A stretch of DNA of 64,000 bases from Sistotremastrum niveocremeum HHB9708 (Eukaryota; Basidiomycota; Agaricomycetes; Sistotremastrales; Sistotremastraceae): NCBI GenBank assembly GCA_001630475.1, contig KV419415.1, positions 179,848-243,847 on the forward strand. The letters run 5' to 3'. Positions within the stretch are counted from its first letter, which is position 1. Each line of letters begins with the position of its first letter. The notes under the pieces are model-generated. The model saw nothing but the letters and a program-made list of their open reading frames with translations. It did not search any database and was not told where the DNA came from. Positions 58,737 through 64,000 of this stretch are shown in pieces. The translations under genes and the position numbers were made by a program.

Positions 58737-60567
58737 CTAGTATTCAACGTTGTTGATACTGTGCCCCCTCAAAGTCACATCCGTACTTGTTCCCTCACTC
58801 TTTCCCCAATCGAAGTCCCTGCCGCTTTCCACATCCCTCCGCTTTATCATTTCTGCCATATCGTGCACGGCATCATCCAACTCATCCGGATCATCGAATT
58901 TCTCACATGTGCAACGTGTTGCCTTTCCGGAATTCAGTGCTTCTTGACAAGGCGTGTAATGGGTCCTAAAGCGAGAGGGTGTCTTGATACCCCAGAATTC
59001 AAGGACATCCTGGCCATTAGGTTGAGCGGCCGTGTTCGGATTAGAAGGACCGTGCTCACCGATTTGGTACCGAGAATGAGTACCACAAGTAACGGATCTG
59101 GAGCGAAATCGACCAATCATTAAAACTCTCGAGGAACCAGGGGAGCGAGACGTACTTGCGGCTTTGACATATCCGACAACTTGGGAGAGGTTGCTCAACT
59201 CGGTCTTTCCAACTTTGATATGTCCTCCATTACCGAGCGTGACTACGATATATAAGACCATATATATGGTCCTGTAGACCGTAAATAGAGACATCCGAAT
59301 AAGGATGTCTGTGAAGTGTTTCTTCTCGGTGATCGGTCCAGAACGCTTTTGGATCAGAGTTACGACGATGAGTACTGATTCTTTCCAGTGAGTCACCAGA
59401 AATTAATGAGATGAAAAGGCTACATACTGTCGAGGAGTGCACCCAACCCCATGAGAGCGACTGCGAAGAAATATCCGGGTGCCCATATCAGTCTGCCAAT
59501 AAATTTGAATATTATTTCCAGGACAGATAGAATATGATCGTACCCAGTGTCAGTGCAGAAATGAAGTGAGAAGGTATTAGGCCCTTCAACTCCCGATGTT
59601 GGCGCGCTCCACTAGTGCCTTTAAGATATATGTCGGGATGAATAAATGTCACGTACGGCGTATGTTTGAAAGAAGAAGATAAAAAATAACACGTAGGGAG
59701 TACACGAAAGCTGAGGTGCATTTAGTCGAAACCAGAACTTGTAGGTCGAAAATCATGCTCACGAAATATTTAATGCGGTGTTTCGTTTGCGGTTGGGAGA
59801 ACCAAGCCGGTCGGATGAGGCATAGGTATAGCTAACCAAATTATGGTTCGGTCATCCGAACTTCCGAAGGAATCGAGACGCGACTCACGTGTAATAAGAG
59901 ATTGAAAGTTGAGAGTGTTGTCCTGGTCGAGTTTTAAGAAATCTGAATATTCTGCTGAGGACTGAGAGATTATACATTGCCGTCGATCCGTCTGCTGCGG
60001 CTATCGCCAACAGACAGATTCCCTGACTCGTGAGAGCATCAAGGGGCGTAGGCCCGTACAAGCTATCCATCATCAGTAAGAACCGCGTCACTGTGGTGAA
60101 CGAAGACGTACAGGAGAGTGTTTGAGATTGAGAATATAATCCACGAAATACAAAAATGAACAACTACCAACGAGCGTCTCCTTCTCATGAAAATGAAGGT
60201 GAAGATGAGGAGAGGAATGCCGATATGTCCGCCTATAAGCTGAAGGCAGAGGATAGCGATATTTGCTTCCGAATACATCCGTACTAGTATGTCGGCTCTA
60301 CGTTCGAATGAAGTCTTCGTTAAAAAATCAAAAAGAGACCCCTGACCGGTTCAGTTGATAACCCAGAGAGAATATAAGAAGATATAGGAACCGGAGAAGT
60401 CTTTCCTGGACAAAGTCGGGGAAGTCGGGAACCAGAGGTCGTCAAAGCGACCGGCGCAGAGAAACCTGTCAGCCAGAACCAGGGCTCGTAGGTTGCGGGA
60501 GCGAAACAAGCGGGCGCAGTAGGCAAGGGTGATGTTGATGCTCATATAAGAGCTCGCGGTATACATA
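58737..60567 (-). CDS. Seven-helix membrane protein C
   Basis: Tandem paralogue of the gene to its left. It shares WFWLTGFSAPVALTTSG at the N-terminus, LQLIGGHIGIPLLIFTFIFM, HFCISWIIFSISNTLLY, then LYGPTPLDALTSQGICLLA in the third exon. After a middle region comes FTVYRTIYMVLYIVVTLGN, then DPLLVVLILGTKS and the last exon DVLEFWGIKTPSRFRTHYT with a Cys/Asp-rich tail, stopping at 58737. The tail sequence CEKFDDPDELDDAVHDMAEM is nearly identical to that of copy B, so the two duplicated recently. The start is unresolved: an ATG near 60542 opens a different frame, and the join was not found. A receptor role is suspected but unproven. Confidence 0.65.
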
Positions 60568-61475
60568 GTCCGATCCCCATATGAAGTATGCGTACACTGT
60601 TGGGACGTCGTCGGTGATTGTTCGCAGGGGTACGGTCAGTTGATTGCAATCAAGAAATCATGCTGTATAGACAAGGCTCGTCCAGGAAGCATCCTGGGCG
60701 CTCCTATATAAGTTTCTGATGGTTGGATGAACTCGAACACCAGACCGACTGAGAATTTGAATCGAGGACCGTAATCTGAGGTTTGCGTCAACGTTGGTGC
60801 AAACAAGGCTCTCAGGGTTGTGAGCTTGACGCAATTTCTCTCTGAATAAATAGTGCGAGTCTTGAAATATCGAGAGCGGAATTCACAGAGGCATCAGCTG
60901 CCTCGCCGCTCATCATCGTGGCAGAGCTCGTGACAATGGATCAAGGTAGAGATCAAGTTCGGAGTTACTGTATTCGGATATCACATTGCGCCATGGGAGG
61001 ATCGGATATCGGAAAGACATTCTTGATTGATTCTCACGACGTTGATCCTCTCAGAACGCCCGCACACCCACCCTGACATGTTCTGAGGCGGATCTGTGTA
61101 AATTACCCTATACTGTCCTTCTGGGCGGCTCAGTTCGCTGCTGCTCTCGTTGCCCTAATTTTTTCAAGTGAGTTGATCAAACCCGTGTCATAAATTTTCG
61201 CGGTCTGATGTTCCAGAGACGCCTCACAGTTGTGCATGGGAGTTCAGGCCTGACATAAATAGTCACCAATGCGACGGGCCTTCTGATGATATGATATGTT
61301 ATGAGTGTCCGGACTCTGAGATCCATTAGGGTGGGACCTGTGCGGCATCGAGGGTGGGCATGATCGAATCGAAGAAAGGAGTGACGTGATCAACCATGGG
61401 AGCACGCTGAACCACCAAACGAGATTGTTTCCCCCTCACAACAAGCCCATACTCTCGCATTATTTCATCTGTGCT
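60568..61475. other. Spacer before aldo/keto reductase 2
   Basis: No gene is supported. Parts resemble the region right of copy B (58250-58500), including GATTGATTCTC near 61024 and a TCAAGTGAGTTGATCAAAC stretch near 61164. So the duplication of the seven-helix genes carried some upstream DNA along. Confidence 0.45.
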
Positions 61476-62699
61476 ATGCCCTGGACTACGATTGAGCTCA
61501 ATGACGGTGCAGTGTCTCACGCCTGTAGCCTTTGGCGTTGTCGTGCTTATCGCGCTATTTCAGGCACTCGTATCCCTAATCTTGCCTTCGGAACTGCAGG
61601 ATTAGGGAAAGATCAAATTGGCGTCGGTAGGATCAGTCAGGCCATCGACGCTGGGTTCAAGCATATTGGTGAGTCGTAGAACCCTCTATGGCTAATCACT
61701 CTTCATACTCGTCCTAGACACTGCCCAGATATACAGAAACGAAGAAGAAGCGGGAGCTGCGCTTCGTGAGACTGGTGTCGATAGATCCAAGGTCTATATC
61801 ACCACGAAATACTCCGGCGTTGGAAGTATTCGGGATGCTATCAGAACAAGTCTTGCGAAAGTGAGCCTTCCGAATGTCTTTATATTCACGATCTCATTCT
61901 TTGTCCAGTTGGGGGTTTCTCATGTCGATTTATACCTCCTTCATAGCCCCCGAGCTTCTTTGCCAGATATCACAACCGCTTGGAGGGAAATGGAAAGGAT
62001 CCTTGACCAAGGCTTGGCGAAGTAAGCATGATCAGTCTGTCGCACGAGTGAAAGGAAATTAAAATGAGATGTCGCGTATAGGAGTATAGGAGTTAGCAAC
62101 TACACTCCTGTGGAGTTTGACATTCTCTTCAAGACCGCTCGAGTCGTTCCCGCTGTCAACCAGGTGCGAAATGAGCCTGCTTCCGGCGCGAAAGGCCGCT
62201 CAAACCTCCGCTCTTGCAGATCCTTTTCCATCCCTATGTTTATGAGAAGTCTATTCCGACCTTGGAGTATTGCAAGGAGAAAGGGATCGTCATCGAAGCG
62301 TACAGTCCTTTAAGGTACTTTTCTCATGCCCGGAACCTCGAAATCGAATTGACCTCCATCAGTCCCATCACTCGTCAACCTGGAGGATCTCTAGACAAGC
62401 CACTCGCAGCGATAGCAAAGGCACACAATGCAGAACCTAATCAAATCTTACTTGCTTGGGCTAAAGCGAAGGGATCAGTCGTGATTACGTAAGTACATCG
62501 CGTCTTCCGAACAAGCATCGTGATCAATGTTTTGTGTAGATCTAGCCGGCAGAAAGAACGACTACAGGGATACCTGGATGCTGGAGAGATAGGTTCGTCA
62601 TATCACAACCTTTTTGATTGGTGGAGACTGAGTGAGGATTTCGTAGAGTTATCCACAGCGGAAATCGCTATTATCGACAAATCGGCGGCTAAGAATTGA
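61476..62699 (+). CDS. Aldo/keto reductase 2
   Basis: Paralogue of the reductase at 24.2 kb. Nine exons (61476-61506, 61564-61668, 61718-61860, 61909-62021, 62082-62163, 62220-62314, 62363-62488, 62540-62592, 62647-62699) join to 266 aa. All introns but one match the first copy, which has one more. The catalytic Asp and Tyr (DTAQIYRNEEE), Lys (ITTKYSG) and His (DLYLLHSPR) are present, with SIGVSNYT, VPAVNQILFHPY and ITRQPGGSLDK. It is 31 residues shorter than copy 1, mostly because it ends at ...AIIDKSAAKN and lacks the hydrophobic tail. Substrate unknown; probably cytosolic. Confidence 0.92.
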
Positions 62700-63016
62700 G
62701 TGGAGAGAGAATGTCCTCGATGAATTGACGGATATGAGAGAACTTGGGAACGCAAACACTTGAAGATATGACTGCGTGTTTTTGTTACACTCGATCGAGT
62801 CCTGGGGCTTGGGGAGCCCGTGTTATTAGCAAGACGTGGATCACTGTAAGGTTGTGTTAGGTTGTACATAGCTCGTCACTTGGCGCAGGCCTATTGGGAT
62901 TCTGGAAACTGCGTTGGGCCCTGTCTCAACGCCATGACTTGGATTGCCGAGCATGCAGCACGTAGGCAAAATCCGAGTACGCTCTTTCGCGCACCACGAT
63001 CGTTCCTGCTTCTGCT

Positions 63017-64000
63017 ATGTCCAACAACTTGTCCCCTCTTAATCCATGCCATGATCATGAAACGGAGACAGATGCATCTCTGGGCCATTACGTGAGCCAA
63101 TTGTTAGAGGTTCTCAATAACGCAACGAAACACGTGTCAGTAGTTGGAAAATTAGTCCCCTTCCCAAAAGTAACTCATGCATTTCGCGGTGCACAGAACA
63201 CACCTAAATGATAAAACGCATCAACATCTATACCACACGTCGCTTCTAGACGCAGCGCATCTTGACAAACACGGTCAGGATGTGGCAGGGTTGTTTGCAG
63301 CTGTGACCTCCACGTTGAGACGTCAGTCAAACAAGGGCCTGCCTATCGCAAAACTACCAAACGAAATCCTTTCCAACATTCTGGTACTATACGTGGATTC
63401 TCTGGAGGAGGTAGAAGTCACGCCGCCATCGAAATGGGTTCACCTGATGCACGTGTACGATTGATGTTATGCCTTTCTTGCCTGATCAACACCAACGACC
63501 TTCCATGCAGCTGCTCTCATTGGCGTTCCGTTGTTCGTGGTGATCCTAGATTTTGGTCCTCAATAAGTCCAACATGGCCTTTATGGCAGGTCGAGGAGCA
63601 TCTCGAGCGGAGCAAGGGTGCTCTACTTCGCTTGGTACTACCAGCAATCACCCACCAGACTATCCCTCCCACATGGGATCGTATCTCTCGATATATGAAG
63701 CGCATCAAGTCAATCCGGATATGTCCTACTCAGAAAGAGATCCGACAGAATGACGAATATGGAGAACCAATCCCAGGACCCTTCTCTCCCTCTGCTGTCA
63801 TTCAATTCATGTCCGATCTTGGGGATGACCCTAGTCCCTTCTTGACAACAATCTCCATCATTCATACAGAACCCGACTTCCGCTGTCCGTTTTTCCTATT
63901 ACCCGACATGCATAGGCTCTCAACCGTCAAAGAACTTTATCTTAAAGGTTGTCAGTTTGGGAGGGGATGGATTTGGGATCTCCCGGCGTCGTTGGAAATC
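63017..64000 (+). CDS. F-box protein, partial (runs off the window)
   Basis: Exons 63017-63135 and 63197-63454 and a third from 63511 that stays open to the last base. The start is ATG (MSNNLSPLNPCHD). The F-box reads IAKLPNEILSNILVLYV, then a VCSHWRSVVRGDPRFWSSI stretch across the second intron. Both introns sit at exactly the positions of the F-box genes at 6-10 kb, including the CACGT donor context, so these are one family. The leucine-rich C-terminal part begins near 63900 (MHRLSTVKELYLKGCQF). Probably an SCF adaptor with unknown substrate. Confidence 0.82.

Noticed and set aside
1-64000. tRNA, rRNA, CRISPR, LTR or virus-like elements
   Set aside because: No cloverleaf with matching TPsiC arm, no regularly spaced repeats, no long direct repeats, and no reverse transcriptase, integrase or capsid motifs were seen on either strand. 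A tRNA scan and repeat search could still find small items.

Overview
The window is nuclear DNA from a basidiomycete fungus, most probably a mushroom-forming Agaricomycete. The genes carry many short introns of about 50-60 nt with GT..AG ends. The content includes families I know mainly from Agaricomycetes: DUF6535 membrane proteins, a lineage-specific seven-helix membrane family, F-box/LRR proteins with an LPNEI/LPDEI box, and multi-exon secreted proteins of unknown function. I cannot name the genus. Exons were joined by hand; where coordinates are listed exon by exon, total lengths divide by three and splice phases agree.

Layout. 1.1-3.7 kb (-): a GT90/CAP10-type glycosyltransferase. 5.9-10.6 kb (-): two tandem F-box genes, the second frameshifted. 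10.8-11.5 kb (-): an orphan 199-aa gene. 12.0-23.4 kb (-): five tandem paralogues of a secreted protein family, interrupted by one unrelated 477-aa gene. 24.2-25.6 kb (+): an aldo/keto reductase. 26.0-26.5 kb: a nearly perfect palindromic, CACTA-like foldback element. 26.9-29.8 kb (+): a DUF6535 membrane protein. 30.3-31.4 kb (+): an EXPERA/EBP-like protein. 32.1-34.5 kb (+): a C2H2 zinc-finger protein. 35.7-38.4 kb (+): three small secreted Ser/Thr-rich proteins. 38.7-40.0 kb (-): a divergent seven-helix protein. 41.3-44.2 kb (-): an FHA-RING ubiquitin ligase (Dma1/Chfr type). 45.9-46.8 kb (+): proteasome beta-3. 47.0-54.1 kb (-): two more DUF6535 genes. 54.8-55.6 kb (-): a second EXPERA-like gene. 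55.9-60.5 kb (-): two more seven-helix genes. 61.5-62.7 kb (+): a second aldo/keto reductase. 63.0 kb to the end (+): a third F-box gene running off the window.

How it fits together. Housekeeping-type genes (zinc finger, FHA-RING ligase, Pup3) sit in the middle. They are flanked on both sides by members of the same accessory families: F-box, aldo/keto reductase, DUF6535, EXPERA-like and seven-helix. This suggests local duplication and rearrangement rather than a single pathway. The most unusual block is the five-gene secreted array, whose proteins share a signal peptide, a propeptide-like first exon ending at a Lys-Arg run, and two beta-rich conserved segments. No retroelement, viral remnant, CRISPR array, rRNA or tRNA gene was recognised.
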